Counted from the stretch's first letter, positions 54,381 through 64,000 are shown. The stretch: 64,000 bases of DNA from Bacillus sp. AFS055030 (GCF_002574545.1 NZ_NUGT01000016.1:1-64000), one strand, 5' to 3'. A program made the numbers and translations. Notes: a model not told the origin generated them from the sequence alone.

Positions 54381-54659
54381 ATGGAAGAATTAGAATCAAA
54401 TTTAGTTGAAAATAATCAAAAAACGAATTTGAATAATCGTTCAACAACATTTGAATTTTCTCCAAAAGTAATTTCCATTTTATTAGTAATAAATTTAGTA
54501 ATTGGCGTTTTCACATTAATAGGAGTTGGCTATTTAAGTTTTAAAACCAATGATCGTACCCAAATGATGAGAAACTTCCGAAATGGAGGAGACTTCCCAC
54601 ATAACGGGGGTGGAGGATCTTTTAATCAACAACCTCCTTCATCAGATAGCAGCAATTAG
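54381..54659 (+). CDS. Small single-span membrane protein with Gly/Asn/Pro tail
   Basis: A 92-residue ORF: a charged N terminus (about 1-30), one helix (VISILLVINLVIGVFTLIGV, about 31-50) and a low-complexity outer tail with RNGGDFPHNGGGGSFNQQPP. It is preceded by AAAGGAGTG and lies 208 bp upstream of a two-component pair. It may be a sensor partner or target of that system; no family was recognised. A terminator at 54816 separates them, so co-transcription is uncertain. Confidence 0.65.
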   Translation: MEELESNLVENNQKTNLNNRSTTFEFSPKVISILLVINLVIGVFTLIGVGYLSFKTNDRTQMMRNFRNGGDFPHNGGGGSFNQQPPSSDSSN

Positions 54660-54815
54660 ATATACAATTTCAGTTTTAATCGGATCATCTGTACTTTACA
54701 CATTTGGTGGTATGATAAGTGTAGGTGGGAAAAATTGTATTTACATGTTTCAAGTACAGCCAGAGTGAAGCTTCAATATGAGATAAATTCAAGCAATACG
54801 ATTTGGATAAATAAA

Positions 54816-54848
54816 GTGGAGCGTTGAATGTAATGAACGCTTCTTTTT
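54816..54848 (+). terminator. Terminator upstream of the two-component genes
   Basis: GGAGCGTT / AACGCTTC with one G-U pair and a 10-base loop, then TTTTT. Confidence 0.75.
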
Positions 54849-54867
54849 AGTCTAATGGAGGAAAAAA

Positions 54868-55539
54868 ATGAGAATTTTAGTTGTAGAAGATCATATAGAA
54901 GTTTTAAATTCAGTCGTTGAATTATTATCAAATGATTTTAAAGTAGATAAAGCGTTAGAAGGGGAAGAAGGCTATTTCTTGGCGATGCAAAACATATATG
55001 ATGTGATTGTGTTAGATGTAATGTTGCCTGAGAAAAATGGTTTTGAAATTGTTAAGGACTTGAGAAAAGTAGGGGTACATACACCAGTTCTTTTTCTAAC
55101 TGCCAAAGATTCACTTGAAGATCGTGTTGAAGGATTAAACTTAGGAGCGGACGATTATTTAGTAAAACCATTTCAAGGGCCGGAATTACTAGCAAGAATC
55201 TATGCATTACTTAGAAGAAGTGGTAAATTAACAATTGATAGTTCATTGAAATACCAAGGAATCATATTAAAAGGAAAAGAGCATCCTGTTGAAATAAATA
55301 ATGAACCGATTCATTTAACAATTAAACAATATGAATTACTGGAATACTTCATTCAAAACCAAGGAAAGATTTTAATGAAAGAACAAATTTTTGATAGGAT
55401 TTGGGGATTTGATTCTGATACGACTGTTGCAATTGTAGAAGTATACGTACATCAACTCCGAAAAAAGCTAGATCCATATCATTATGGTAGTATGATTAAA
55501 ACAGTCAGAGGTATCGGATATATTATGAAAGATGACTAG
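54868..55539 (+). CDS. OmpR-family response regulator
   Basis: A 223-residue response regulator. The receiver domain has acidic EDH at 7-9, the phospho-acceptor Asp50 in VIVLDVMLPEKNG, Thr/Ser in FLTAKD and Lys in DDYLVKPF. The C-terminal OmpR winged helix has ELLEYFIQNQGKILMKEQIF and VHQLRKKLD with TVRGIGY. It is followed eight bases later by its kinase, so it is a standard two-component pair. Target genes are unknown; the small membrane-protein gene upstream is a candidate. AATGGAGG precedes the ATG. Confidence 0.95.
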   Translation: MRILVVEDHIEVLNSVVELLSNDFKVDKALEGEEGYFLAMQNIYDVIVLDVMLPEKNGFEIVKDLRKVGVHTPVLFLTAKDSLEDRVEGLNLGADDYLVKPFQGPELLARIYALLRRSGKLTIDSSLKYQGIILKGKEHPVEINNEPIHLTIKQYELLEYFIQNQGKILMKEQIFDRIWGFDSDTTVAIVEVYVHQLRKKLDPYHYGSMIKTVRGIGYIMKDD

Positions 55540-55547
55540 GTGAAGAG

Positions 55548-56783
55548 ATGTTTAAAAAAACAAAAATTCGTTTAACGATTATAAATTCAGTAGTATTTAT
55601 CTTCATAATTGGAATCCTTTCGTTCATTATCTATTCATATACAAATAATCGTTTATATAAAGAAGTCGATCAATCACTTTTATGGAATATTAATCGTATA
55701 CAAAATAGTGATGATCCATATCGCTTGCCAATATCCAATCGAGATCCACGTATTTTAATGATCATGTGGGATGAAAATAAAAAATTAGTAAATCCCATGC
55801 CAGGTATGAATGCGATTATTTTACAAGATGAGCTTAAGCATCCTACAAAAATTAATGAAATATATAATGATAAAATCGGTGATATGAATTATCGAACGAT
55901 TTCAATTCAAGGTGAAACCAATCGTGGGAAAATTACACTACAAATATTACGTAATATCGACTCAGAAAAGGATTTACTTGATACATTATTAATCATATTA
56001 ATTATTGGTTGGGTTTTGGGAAGTGCATTATCAGTTGTAGCTGGTTATGTTTTGGCTGGCCGCGCACTCGTACCAATAAGAAACGCATGGCAAAAACAAC
56101 AAGAATTCGTATCGGATGCATCACATGAAATCAGAACGCCACTAACCGTAATTCAATCACGTTTGGAGTTATTGCTAAGAGAGCCAGACGCAACAATCGA
56201 AGAAAAGGCACAAGATTTTTCAATTATGTTAAAAGAGAATAGGCGCCTTTCTAAACTAGTAGCAAGCTTATTAACTTTAGCTAGATCAGATTCAGGGCAA
56301 ATACAATTAAATAAAAAAATATTCTCCATAAATGAATTGTTAGAAGAAGTTGTATCGCACTTTACTGAAATCATTTCATTTCAAAGTAAAGAAATCTTTA
56401 TATCAATTAAAGATACGTATTTTTACTTTGGTGATCAAGAAAGAATTCATCAATTACTTGTGATTTTAATTGACAATGCAATGAAATTTACAAACGAAAA
56501 TGATACGATCCAAATTAACTGTAAACAAGTAAAAAATAATCTTCTTATTCAGGTTATAGATAGTGGAGTGGGAATAAAAGAAGAAAATCTGCCTCGAATA
56601 TTTGACCGATTCTTCCAGGAAGATGTCTCACGTACATCAAAGAATGGAATTGGGCTCGGCTTATCCATTGCTAAATGGATTGTTGAAGAACATGGTGGGA
56701 AAATAAAAGTTCAAAGTAAAATTGGAGAAGGAACTAGTTTTGGAATATCTTTACCAATTATGTCCTCTTCAAAAAATAGCTAA
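55548..56783 (+). CDS. Sensor histidine kinase
   Basis: A 411-residue kinase with two membrane helices (about 8-30 and 147-170) around a short extracytoplasmic sensor of about 115 residues. The dimerisation domain has His193 in SDASHEIRTPL, and the ATPase domain has N-box LVILIDNAMKFT, G1 DSGVGI, F-box and G2 GIGLGLSI. The C-terminal part is complete. It starts eight bases after the response regulator stop, behind TAGGTGAAGAG. The small sensor domain suggests a membrane stress or small-ligand signal, but that is inference. Confidence 0.94.
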   Translation: MFKKTKIRLTIINSVVFIFIIGILSFIIYSYTNNRLYKEVDQSLLWNINRIQNSDDPYRLPISNRDPRILMIMWDENKKLVNPMPGMNAIILQDELKHPTKINEIYNDKIGDMNYRTISIQGETNRGKITLQILRNIDSEKDLLDTLLIILIIGWVLGSALSVVAGYVLAGRALVPIRNAWQKQQEFVSDASHEIRTPLTVIQSRLELLLREPDATIEEKAQDFSIMLKENRRLSKLVASLLTLARSDSGQIQLNKKIFSINELLEEVVSHFTEIISFQSKEIFISIKDTYFYFGDQERIHQLLVILIDNAMKFTNENDTIQINCKQVKNNLLIQVIDSGVGIKEENLPRIFDRFFQEDVSRTSKNGIGLGLSIAKWIVEEHGGKIKVQSKIGEGTSFGISLPIMSSSKNS

Positions 56784-56908
56784 GTTCCAAGAAATTGCAA
56801 ATTAAGAAAATAATTTGGTGAAATAAAGTAAATTTCCGACATTATTTCCTAAGAAATAGCGATAAACTACAATAATTGAATTAAACCAAAAAAATTAATA
56901 CTTGCGAG

Positions 56909-56939
56909 AAAATCCACTATAAATTAGTGGTTTTTTTTG
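56909..56939 (+). terminator. Terminator after the kinase gene
   Basis: CCACTA / TAGTGG with a 5-base loop followed by eight T. Confidence 0.75.
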
Positions 56940-57120
56940 TGAAGAAAAATAAGGAACTCCGATACATTAATTTAGGGATGAAAGGAATCATTAATTGTTG
57001 AATTGAATATGTTTTAAAAGATAAATTGAGTTATATTGTACGATTAGATGAGTGGTAAGTTAATACAACTTTAAGATATAAATAAGGATACACTTAAATA
57101 CTTTTTAATTTGAAACTTTA

Positions 57121-57163
57121 GGACCTTTCTACATGCGGGTGAAATTGTAGCGGTCCTTTTTCA
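57121..57163 (+). promoter_or_regulatory. GlpP-type antitermination leader of glpD
   Basis: The hairpin AGGACC-N3-CTACA / TGTAG-C-GGTCCT followed by TTTTT lies 72 bp before glpD. In Bacillus an equivalent leader terminator is overcome by GlpP with glycerol-3-phosphate. The assignment rests on position and structure; no GlpP gene is seen here. Confidence 0.7.
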
Positions 57164-57234
57164 TTTTTGGTTTATTTCTTTTTTATACCAGTTTTTTTAG
57201 AAAACTAGAAAAATTGTTGAAGTGAGGTTTTACA

Positions 57235-58881
57235 ATGGAAGAACAATTTTCGAGTTTAAATAGGAAAAAGATCAAGAAAACATTAGCTGAAAAAGAATTC
57301 GATTTATTAGTAATTGGTGGAGGGATTACGGGATGTGGTGTTGCACTTGATGCAACTACTAGAGGGATGAATACTGCTCTAGTTGAGATGCAAGATTTTG
57401 CTTCGGGTACATCTAGTCGTTCTACTAAGCTAGTTCACGGTGGATTACGATATTTAAAACAGTATGAATTTAAAATGGTAGCAGAGGTTGGGAAAGAACG
57501 GGCAATTGTTTATGAAAATGGACCACATGTGACTACACCTGAATGGATGTTACTTCCCATTTATAAGGGTGGAACTTTTGGTAAGTTTACTACTTCTATT
57601 GGCCTTAGATTATACGACTATTTAGCAGGGGTAAAAAAAGAAGAGCGAAGAAAAATGTTAAATCGAAAAGAAACGATTGAAAAGGAGCCATTAATAAAAA
57701 GAGAAGGGTTAAAAGCTGGAGGGTATTACGTTGAATATCGAACTGATGATGCTAGACTTACAATTGAAATAATAAAAAAAGCAGTTGAACTTGGAGCACA
57801 GGCAATCAATTATGTAGAAGTGACAGATTTCATCTATGAAAATAATCGAATAGTAGGAGTCAAAGTAATCGATTTAATAACGAAAGTACCTTTTACAATT
57901 CGGGCAAAGAGGATTGTTAATGCAACCGGACCTTGGGTTGACCAGCTTAGGGAAATGGAACGATTAGAAAGTGATAAAAATCTTAGACTAACAAAAGGTG
58001 TTCATTTAGTAATTGATCATAAGAAGTTTCCTTTAAATCAGTCTGTTTATTTTGATACGATGGATGGACGGATGGTCTTTGCAATTCCAAGAGATGGAAA
58101 GACTTATGTTGGTACAACAGATACATTTTTTGATCAAGATCCAGCTAATGCAAAAGTAAGTAATGAAGATAAAGAGTATTTATTAAATTGTGTTCAATAT
58201 ATGTTTCCGACAATTAAGCTGGAAGATACTGACATTGAATCTAGCTGGGCTGGTATTCGTCCTTTAATTTTGGAAGAAGGTAAGAATCCTTCTGAAATCT
58301 CAAGAAAGGATGAGATTTGGGAATCATCTTCGGGGTTAATTTCAATAGCTGGAGGAAAGTTAACAGGCTATCGTAAAATGGCTGAGACAATTGTCGACCT
58401 TATATTAAAAGATAATAGAAATAAATTTAAAGAATGTCAGACTAAAAATTTACCAATATCCGGTGGCGATGTCGGAGGCTCAAAAGGTTTTAATTATTTT
58501 AAAAGACGATTTTCATCTGCTGGTATTGCAATTGGATTAAGTGAATCAGAATATAAAAGATTAAGTAAAATGTATGGATCGAATATAGAAGATTTAATGA
58601 ATATATCATTTAGTGAATTGAAAAATGAGTCTAATCTACCATTATCATTATTTTTACAACTAGAATATGGAATTCAAAACGAAATGATTGTAAAGCCAGT
58701 TGACTTTTTTATAAGGAGAACTGGATTTTTATTTTTTCGAATGGATCTAGTTAATAAGTATAAAGACGAAGTGATTCATTATATGGCGAAAAGACTAAAT
58801 TGGAACAAGTATCAAATTTTAGAATATCATTTGGAGTTGGAAGAGCAAATAAAAAATGCTGTTTCTTCTACTGATGAATAA
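57235..58881 (+). CDS. glpD: Aerobic glycerol-3-phosphate dehydrogenase GlpD
   Basis: A 548-residue FAD enzyme that oxidises sn-glycerol-3-phosphate to dihydroxyacetone phosphate and feeds the quinone pool at the membrane. It shows the FAD motif [15 protein letters not shown] (residues about 22-36), [15 protein letters not shown] (family signature), [10 protein letters not shown] and [10 protein letters not shown]. The C-terminal domain is complete. GAAGTGAGG precedes the ATG. The glpF and glpK genes, often adjacent, are not in the window. It has an antitermination leader. Confidence 0.96.
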   Translation: MEEQFSSLNRKKIKKTLAEKEFDLLVIGGGITGCGVALDATTRGMNTALVEMQDFASGTSSRSTKLVHGGLRYLKQYEFKMVAEVGKERAIVYENGPHVTTPEWMLLPIYKGGTFGKFTTSIGLRLYDYLAGVKKEERRKMLNRKETIEKEPLIKREGLKAGGYYVEYRTDDARLTIEIIKKAVELGAQAINYVEVTDFIYENNRIVGVKVIDLITKVPFTIRAKRIVNATGPWVDQLREMERLESDKNLRLTKGVHLVIDHKKFPLNQSVYFDTMDGRMVFAIPRDGKTYVGTTDTFFDQDPANAKVSNEDKEYLLNCVQYMFPTIKLEDTDIESSWAGIRPLILEEGKNPSEISRKDEIWESSSGLISIAGGKLTGYRKMAETIVDLILKDNRNKFKECQTKNLPISGGDVGGSKGFNYFKRRFSSAGIAIGLSESEYKRLSKMYGSNIEDLMNISFSELKNESNLPLSLFLQLEYGIQNEMIVKPVDFFIRRTGFLFFRMDLVNKYKDEVIHYMAKRLNWNKYQILEYHLELEEQIKNAVSSTDE

Positions 58882-58907
58882 TGATTAAAATACGTTCAAA
58901 AATTAAG

Positions 58908-58961
58908 AAGACCCAGACTGTTTGAAAGTAAGAAGAGTTCATCAACAGCCTGGGTATTTTT
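58908..58961. terminator. Bidirectional terminator
   Basis: ACCCAG-a-CTGTT pairs with AACAG-c-CTGGGT across a 21-base loop, with T-runs to the right. Lies between converging glpD and mpg. Confidence 0.8.
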
Positions 58962-58962
58962 A

Positions 58963-59544
58963 TTATCTTGAAACAAATTTATTATCCGTAATCCAAAACC
59001 TCCACGGATAGTCCCTCGCTTCACCGGTATTTTCAATACCGATTCTAGGTCCACTACTAATATGTTCTGGTTTAATTCCTTCTTTGATGTAAACAGGAGG
59101 GAGCCAAATCGGTTTTCCATAAGACTCCATCGTAATATTCAGTGCTTTTGTAAGCTTACCAGGTCCATTCGTTAAATTAGAAATAGGCTGATTTTTACGA
59201 AATTCGATCATTTTTTCAATCCCGTTCACAGGTTCTAGTGCTCTAATTAATACTCCCTGTGGTTTTCCGATTTCTTCACAAACTATATTAATTAAAGTAT
59301 GTGTATGCATTTGGTAAGTATAGATGTAACCTCCCTCATGAAACATGATTTCTGTTCGTTTCGTACGTCGGTTCTGAAAACTATGTGCAGCGCGATCTTC
59401 TGGCCCCATATATGCTTCTGTCTCTACAATTATTCCGGAAAGTTCCATTTCGTCAGTATTATGAACTAGTATTTTACCTAAAAGCTCCTTTGCTACTTGT
59501 ATAGCTGGTTTTAAAAAGAAATCTTGTTTTAATGTCGAATTCAT
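58963..59544 (-). CDS. mpg: 3-methyladenine DNA glycosylase (Mpg/AAG family)
   Basis: A 193-residue AAG-type glycosylase that removes 3-methyladenine and hypoxanthine. Segments are ELLGKILVHN, IVETEAYMGPEDRAAHSFQN (with the catalytic Glu and the adjoining His), RTEIMFHEGGYIYTYQMH, VLIRALEPVNG and LTNGPGKLTKALNIT. The product is complete and of normal length, like Bacillus YxlJ. AGGAGTATTTT precedes the ATG. Confidence 0.94.
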   Translation of the reverse strand: MNSTLKQDFFLKPAIQVAKELLGKILVHNTDEMELSGIIVETEAYMGPEDRAAHSFQNRRTKRTEIMFHEGGYIYTYQMHTHTLINIVCEEIGKPQGVLIRALEPVNGIEKMIEFRKNQPISNLTNGPGKLTKALNITMESYGKPIWLPPVYIKEGIKPEHISSGPRIGIENTGEARDYPWRFWITDNKFVSR

Positions 59545-59763
59545 AAAATACTCCTCGAAACTTGTTTAATAAAAAGAGAAAATGTATTTTTTTGTCTAGT
59601 TAATAAGTATATTTACCTATCGCAATGTTAAAAAAACGTTAAAATTAGATTAAATATAATAACGGAATTATTAGAAATTATTCATAATTACTCATTGTAC
59701 AATCCCCTTCAAGCTTGTACTATTTACTTAGTTGTTAGAATATTCGAAAAAGGGGTGCGAAAT

Positions 59764-62151
59764 ATGGCAAGACCGTCTTATTGGAAAGTATTATCGAGTG
59801 TTACAATTGCTTCAGCATTAAGTATGTCCATTTTTTCAGCGGGAGTTACTTCAAAAGCAGCAATTCCTACTGAAAGTGAAAGCAAGCAAGTACTAGAAAG
59901 TCCTTATTTAGATTTAAATGTAGTGGATGAAGAAAGATTAGAAAAAGCCTTAAGAGACAGAGGCGTGATCAAATCATCTGATAGCTCTAAAGTAGCTAAA
60001 GAAAAAGTACAAGCATACATAAAAGAAAAACAAGGTGCATATAAAGAGAAAGTTAAAGCACAATCAGATGCAAAAATTGCTGATAAACAAAGAGAAACAT
60101 TGGAAAAACGTAAAGCTCAACTTTTAAAACAATTAAATAAAGGACATGGAAACTATAAAAAAGGCAAACCAAACGGTGTAGTAAAAGTTGATCCTGCAAA
60201 ACAAGCTGGCTATAACGGCGGAGTTCGTGAAGATAAAGTATTAGTCATCTTAACTGAGTTTGCTGATTTCAAACATAACAATATAGATAAACAAGATGGG
60301 TATATTTATACTGAAGATTTCAGTAAAAAGCATTACGAAGATATGCTTTTTGGAGATAAAGATTTTACTTTAAACGATGGCTCTAAAATAAAAACGTTTA
60401 AACAATTTTATGAAGAACAATCAGGTGGAAGTTATACTGTAAAAGGTACAGTAACAGACTGGTTAACAGTTTCTGGAAATGCAGCTGATTATGGTGATGA
60501 TAACCCAACTGGTGGACATGATAATCTTGCACCAAAAGGTCCACGTGATCTTGTTAAGGAATCATTACGAGCAGCAATCAATTCAGGTATTAATTTAGCT
60601 GATTTTGATGATTTAGATATTTATGACCTTGATGGTGATGGTAATATTAATGAGCCGGACGGATTAGTCGATCACTTAATGGTTCTTCATGCTGGAACAG
60701 GTCAAGAAGCTGGTGGAGGTAAATTAGGTGATGATGCAATTTGGTCACATCGTTGGACTTTAAATGGAGTAACTCCTTTCTCAGGGACAGAAGCAAAAGT
60801 TCCATATTGGAATGGAATGATGGCTGCATATGATTACACAATCGAGCCAGAAGATGGAGCAGTTGGTGTATTTGCTCACGAGTTTGGTCATGATTTAGGA
60901 TTACCAGATGAGTACGATACTCAGTATACAGGTAATGGGGAGCCAGTTGCTTCTTGGTCTGTTATGAGCGGTGGTAGTTGGAACGGTGCAATCGCTGGAA
61001 CAACACCTACAAGTTTCTCACCACAAAACAAAGAGTATTTCCAAAAAACAATGGGTGGAAACTGGGCAAATATGACTGAAGTAGATTATAAAGATATTGA
61101 TGAAAAAGGTATTGCTGCTATTATCGATCAAAGTGTTACTAAATCAAATAATCCAGCGATCGTAAAGGTTAACTTACCTAAAAAAGAAGTGAAAAGTAAA
61201 ATCCAACCTCAATTTGGTGCAAAGTATTACTATAGTACAAAAGGCGATGACCTCCATACTACAATGACTTCACCAAAATTTGATTTATCAACAGCTACAA
61301 CTGCAAGCTTTGCTGTAAAAGCAAACTATGAGGTTGAATATAATTACGATTATGTATATGTAAATGTATTAGATGCAACAACTGGTGCTAAACTTGCAAC
61401 AATTGATACGATTGGTGATGAAAATACAGCAGGTGGACTTGAAACTTCTAAAGGACTTTGGGTAGATAAAGTTTATGACTTATCTGAATTCAAAGGAAAG
61501 AATGTAAAAGTTCAGTTTGAATATGTTACAGATGGTGGACTAGCTCCTGAAGGATTTGCTTTCGACGAAGCAAAATTAACTGTTGACGGTGCAGTTAAAT
61601 TTACTGATGGTGCTGAAGGAACTCCAGCATTTACATTAGACAAAGCAACTGTATCTAATGGTACTGATTTTAAAGATCACTACTACTATTTAGAGTGGAG
61701 AAACTATGTTGGCTCTGATAAAGCATTAGAATATTCACGCGGAGTTAAGTATAATACTGGTTTAGTAGTTTGGTATGGTGATGATAGCTACACAGATAAC
61801 TGGACAGGTGTTCACCCTGGTGAAGGTTTCTTAGGTGTTGTAGATGCTCATCCAGAGGCTATTGTTGGTGCATTAAATGGTAAACCATCAGTATCACAAA
61901 GTACTCGTTACCAAGTAGCTGACGCTGCTTTCAGTTACGACAAATCACCTGAATTTTATATTAATTCACCATCTCGTGGAATCTTTGACTATGATGGACT
62001 ACCTGGTGTAACAGAATTTGATGATTCTAAAAGTTACCAAAATGCTTTAATTCCTGATGCAGGAAGAAAAGTGCCTAACTTCGGATTAAAATTCCAAGTA
62101 ATTGGGGAAGCAAAAGATAATTCAGCTGGTGCTGTTTGGATTCATAAGTAA
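59764..62151 (+). CDS. inhA: Immune inhibitor A-type secreted metalloprotease (M6)
   Basis: A 795-residue secreted M6 zinc protease, the same length as B. cereus InhA. It has a signal peptide (about 1-35), a helical propeptide (about 40-140), and a catalytic domain with HEFGH (His372, Glu373, His376) and a downstream Met-turn SVMSGG. The C-terminal VEG-like and beta domains include [20 protein letters not shown] then [11 protein letters not shown]. It degrades extracellular and host proteins in known pathogens; here that is inference. ATG 59764 is chosen because AAAGGGGTG lies seven bases upstream; an in-frame ATG at 59695 lacks such a site. Confidence 0.93.
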   Translation: MARPSYWKVLSSVTIASALSMSIFSAGVTSKAAIPTESESKQVLESPYLDLNVVDEERLEKALRDRGVIKSSDSSKVAKEKVQAYIKEKQGAYKEKVKAQSDAKIADKQRETLEKRKAQLLKQLNKGHGNYKKGKPNGVVKVDPAKQAGYNGGVREDKVLVILTEFADFKHNNIDKQDGYIYTEDFSKKHYEDMLFGDKDFTLNDGSKIKTFKQFYEEQSGGSYTVKGTVTDWLTVSGNAADYGDDNPTGGHDNLAPKGPRDLVKESLRAAINSGINLADFDDLDIYDLDGDGNINEPDGLVDHLMVLHAGTGQEAGGGKLGDDAIWSHRWTLNGVTPFSGTEAKVPYWNGMMAAYDYTIEPEDGAVGVFAHEFGHDLGLPDEYDTQYTGNGEPVASWSVMSGGSWNGAIAGTTPTSFSPQNKEYFQKTMGGNWANMTEVDYKDIDEKGIAAIIDQSVTKSNNPAIVKVNLPKKEVKSKIQPQFGAKYYYSTKGDDLHTTMTSPKFDLSTATTASFAVKANYEVEYNYDYVYVNVLDATTGAKLATIDTIGDENTAGGLETSKGLWVDKVYDLSEFKGKNVKVQFEYVTDGGLAPEGFAFDEAKLTVDGAVKFTDGAEGTPAFTLDKATVSNGTDFKDHYYYLEWRNYVGSDKALEYSRGVKYNTGLVVWYGDDSYTDNWTGVHPGEGFLGVVDAHPEAIVGALNGKPSVSQSTRYQVADAAFSYDKSPEFYINSPSRGIFDYDGLPGVTEFDDSKSYQNALIPDAGRKVPNFGLKFQVIGEAKDNSAGAVWIHK

Positions 62152-62159
62152 TAAGAAAG

Positions 62160-62199
62160 AATACGAGTCTGATATCATTTCAGATTCGTATTTTTTTTT
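62160..62199 (+). terminator. Terminator after inhA
   Basis: AATACGA-g-TCTGA / TCAGA-t-TCGTATT with an 8-base loop followed by nine T. Confidence 0.92.
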
Positions 62200-62245
62200 G
62201 TTTTTTGACTGACTGACTGATGATGGGGGGAATTTGTCTTTTTTA

Positions 62246-62875
62246 CCTGCTATGGGGAAGGAAATTTCTAGATTTAGCGTAAATAGTTCCCCATGAACTT
62301 GTTATGAGGAATAATATTGAAAATCCGGGGTAAATAGTTCCCCATGAACCTGTTAAGAGGAAGTAATTTTGAAAAACCGGGGTAAATAGTTCCTCGAACC
62401 TGTTATGGGGAAGTAATTTTGAAAAACCGGGGTAAATAGTTCCTCATGAACCCGTTATGGGGAAGTAATTTTGAGTATCCGGCGAAGATAGTTCCCCATG
62501 AACGCGTTAAGGGGAAGTAATATTCAAGAATTAGCGAAAATAGTTCCCCATGAACCTGTTAAGAGGAAGTAACTTTGAAAATCCAGCGAAGATAGTTCCT
62601 CATGGACCTGTCATGGGGAAGTAATTTTGAGTATCCAGCGAAGATAGTCCCTCATGAACCTGTTAAGAGGAAGTAACTTTGAAAATCCAGCGAAGATAGT
62701 TCCTCATGAACCCGTTATGGGGAAGTAATATTCAAGAATTAGCGAAAATAGTTCCCCATGAACCTGTTAAGAGGAAGTAATTTTGAAAAACCGCGGTAAA
62801 TAGTTCCCCATGAACCTGCTACGAGGAAGTAATTTTGAAAATCTAACGTAAATACTTCCTCAAGAACCCTTAATA
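62246..62875 (+). repeat. Tandem array of about eleven 52-bp units
   Basis: Between 62283 and 62851 there are eleven head-to-tail units averaging 51.7 bp, with a partial unit on each side. The core of each unit reads ATAGTTCC(C/T)CATGAACC then TGTTA(A/T)G(A/G)GGAAGTAA and a variable TTTGA...(C/G)CG(A/G)(G/A) spacer. TTCCCCAT and ATGGGGAA flank a 9-base loop, so each unit can fold into a hairpin. Unit length is not a multiple of three and no open frame crosses the array, so it is not coding. It is not CRISPR because there are no unique spacers. Confidence 0.93.
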
Positions 62876-63044
62876 AATTTCGTCTTCTTTCCCGACCCAA
62901 TAACAAACTTTAGAAAGGCATCTGTTTTCGCCTAAAAGCTCGCCGATTCGTGGGTTTTCTTAATCGTGGTTTTTATGAACAAAATAGTTTTAATGGACTT
63001 TACGTATTTAACGTTCATAAAAACTTTTTTCAGAATTATTAAAC

Positions 63045-63073
63045 TATAATACTTGTATTAGAAAGCGTTTCCA
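63045..63073 (+). promoter_or_regulatory. Promoter with cre-like site upstream of tctC-type gene
   Basis: TATAAT (63045-63050) is followed by AGAAAGCGTTTCCA (63060-63073), which matches the cre consensus TGNAANCGNWNNCA at all but one fixed position. It would lie at or just after the start of transcription, a position that causes CcpA repression. The -35 is unclear. Confidence 0.65.
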
Positions 63074-63092
63074 AAAAGGGGAGGAACTATAG

Positions 63093-64000
63093 GTGAAATT
63101 TAAAAAGACTAGTTTGTTTGTAATGACTTCTTTAATTGCTGTAAGTCTAGCTGCATGTAAAAGTAATAGTGTATCAACAGGAAGCAATAACTCTTCTTAT
63201 CCTAATAAGGCAATTTCGGTTGTAGCACCATCAGGAGCTGGCGGCGGATGGGATTTGACAGCTAGGTCGTTCACTAAAGTTTTAAGTGAAACAAAACTTG
63301 TTAAAGAACCTATGACTGTAGAAAATAAACCAGGTGGTGGCGGTACAGTATTCATGGCTGAGTATGCTACACAGGATATTGCCAATAATGAAAAATTATT
63401 CGTAAATTCACCACCTATCATTATTAACAACTTGAAAAAAGAGGGGAATAGTCCTTACGGCTATAAAAATAGTACACCTTTAGCTCAGTTAACAAAGGAT
63501 TATGGTGCAATTGTTGTAAAAGCTGATTCTAAGTATAAAGATTTAAAATCACTTTTAGATGATATTAAAAAGAATCCGAAGAAGATTACTTTAGCTGGAG
63601 GGTCTGCTCCAGGGTCTATGGATCATTTGATTGGAATTTTACCAGCTTATAAATACGGTATTGATCCTACGAAAATTAAGTATGTATCCTATGATGGTGG
63701 CTCAGAGGCAATCACAGCATTATTAGGTAATAATGCAGATGCCATTTCGACTGATATTTCTAGTACGCTTGAGTTTGTTAAATCAGGTAAAGTTAAAGTT
63801 TTGGCAGTAACATCACCAGAGCGTTTGCAAGGGGATGTATTATCTAAGTTTCCAACAGCTAAAGAACAAGGAATAGATGCTGAGTTTATCATTTGGCGTG
63901 GGGTTTTTGGACCGGAGAAAATGTCGAAGGAAGCATACTCATATTGGGAAAAAACAATTTCAAAATTAGTTGAGACAAAAGAATGGAAAGAAGAGGTAGA
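63093..64000 (+). CDS. tctC: Tripartite tricarboxylate transporter binding protein TctC (partial)
   Basis: The first 302 codons of a binding lipoprotein of the Bug/TctC family, cut by the window edge. The signal peptide ends in the lipobox SLAAC (Cys about 22). The mature part shows NKAISVVAPSGAGGGWDLTA followed by RSFTKVL, VENKPGGGGTVFMAEYA, and the motifs ITLAGGSAPGSMDHLI and DAISTD typical of the family. It delivers a di- or tricarboxylate to TctA/TctB, whose genes are expected downstream. It starts at GTG 63093, eight bases after GGGGAGG. Expression is probably under carbon catabolite control. Confidence 0.9.
   Translation, partial: MKFKKTSLFVMTSLIAVSLAACKSNSVSTGSNNSSYPNKAISVVAPSGAGGGWDLTARSFTKVLSETKLVKEPMTVENKPGGGGTVFMAEYATQDIANNEKLFVNSPPIIINNLKKEGNSPYGYKNSTPLAQLTKDYGAIVVKADSKYKDLKSLLDDIKKNPKKITLAGGSAPGSMDHLIGILPAYKYGIDPTKIKYVSYDGGSEAITALLGNNADAISTDISSTLEFVKSGKVKVLAVTSPERLQGDVLSKFPTAKEQGIDAEFIIWRGVFGPEKMSKEAYSYWEKTISKLVETKEWKEEV

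Noticed and set aside
54583-54768. 61-codon frame overlapping the small membrane-protein gene
   Set aside because: It starts inside that gene in another frame; the hydrophobic part is weak and no ribosome site of its own is clear.
62246-62875. Possible CRISPR array
   Set aside because: Units are contiguous and the variable parts are themselves shared between units; there are no unique spacers of constant length and no cas genes nearby.

Overview
The window reads as chromosome of an AT-rich, endospore-forming Firmicute of the Bacillaceae (Bacillus or a close relative). The basis is two SspH-type spore proteins, a YjcZ-type sporulation peptide, a GerA-family germinant receptor operon, strong AGGAGG-type ribosome sites with frequent TTG/GTG starts, CsoR/CopA/CopZ, TPP and FMN riboswitches, a GlpP-type glpD leader and an InhA-type M6 protease. 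No phage, insertion sequence, rRNA, tRNA or CRISPR array was seen.

Layout. 0-4.3 kb: pyruvate oxidase (minus), then a MerR regulator with a 19-bp-spacer promoter and an AidB-like acyl-CoA dehydrogenase. 4.3-8.8 kb: copper cluster (Met-rich membrane protein, csoR-copA-copZ, His-rich lipoprotein). 8.8-15.2 kb: thiamine locus, tenI-thiO-thiS-thiG-thiF (minus) and thiC (plus), each behind its own TPP riboswitch. 15.2-22.1 kb: two sspH genes, yjcZ, two amino-acid permeases, and LacI and LysR regulators. 22.1-25.6 kb: FMN riboswitch and a riboflavin operon with ribE, ribBA and ribH but only a 23-codon ORF where ribD is expected. 25.6-31.2 kb: two metallo-beta-lactamase-fold proteins, a YbaK-type deacylase, an ABC-2-like membrane protein with a divergent TetR regulator, and an RpiR regulator.

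31.6-42.5 kb is the most distinctive region. An RRNPP-type (NprR/PlcR-like) HTH-TPR regulator is followed by a very small hydrophobic ORF and two tandem secreted subtilases of almost 1,400 residues. Both end in a dockerin-like EF-hand pair. Both upstream regions carry the same two sequence blocks at nearly the same distance from the start codon. This looks like a candidate peptide-controlled protease locus, but the signalling link is inference.

42.6-46.3 kb: ger operon in B-A-C order. 46.4-49.6 kb: cobU-cobS-cobC plus an ECF S component and a PurM-like kinase that match CblT/CblS, i.e. cobinamide and alpha-ribazole salvage. 49.6-59.5 kb: AlkC-like DNA glycosylase, GNAT protein, MFS transporter, two small proteins of unknown function, a two-component system, glpD behind an antitermination leader, and 3-methyladenine glycosylase. 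59.8-62.2 kb: InhA-type M6 protease. 62.2-62.9 kb: about eleven tandem copies of a 52-bp non-coding repeat, with a diverged copy in the opposite orientation at the left edge of the window. 63.1 kb to the end: a TctC-type binding lipoprotein behind a cre-like site, cut by the window edge.

All calls come from reading sequence and recalling family features. No database search or folding program was run.
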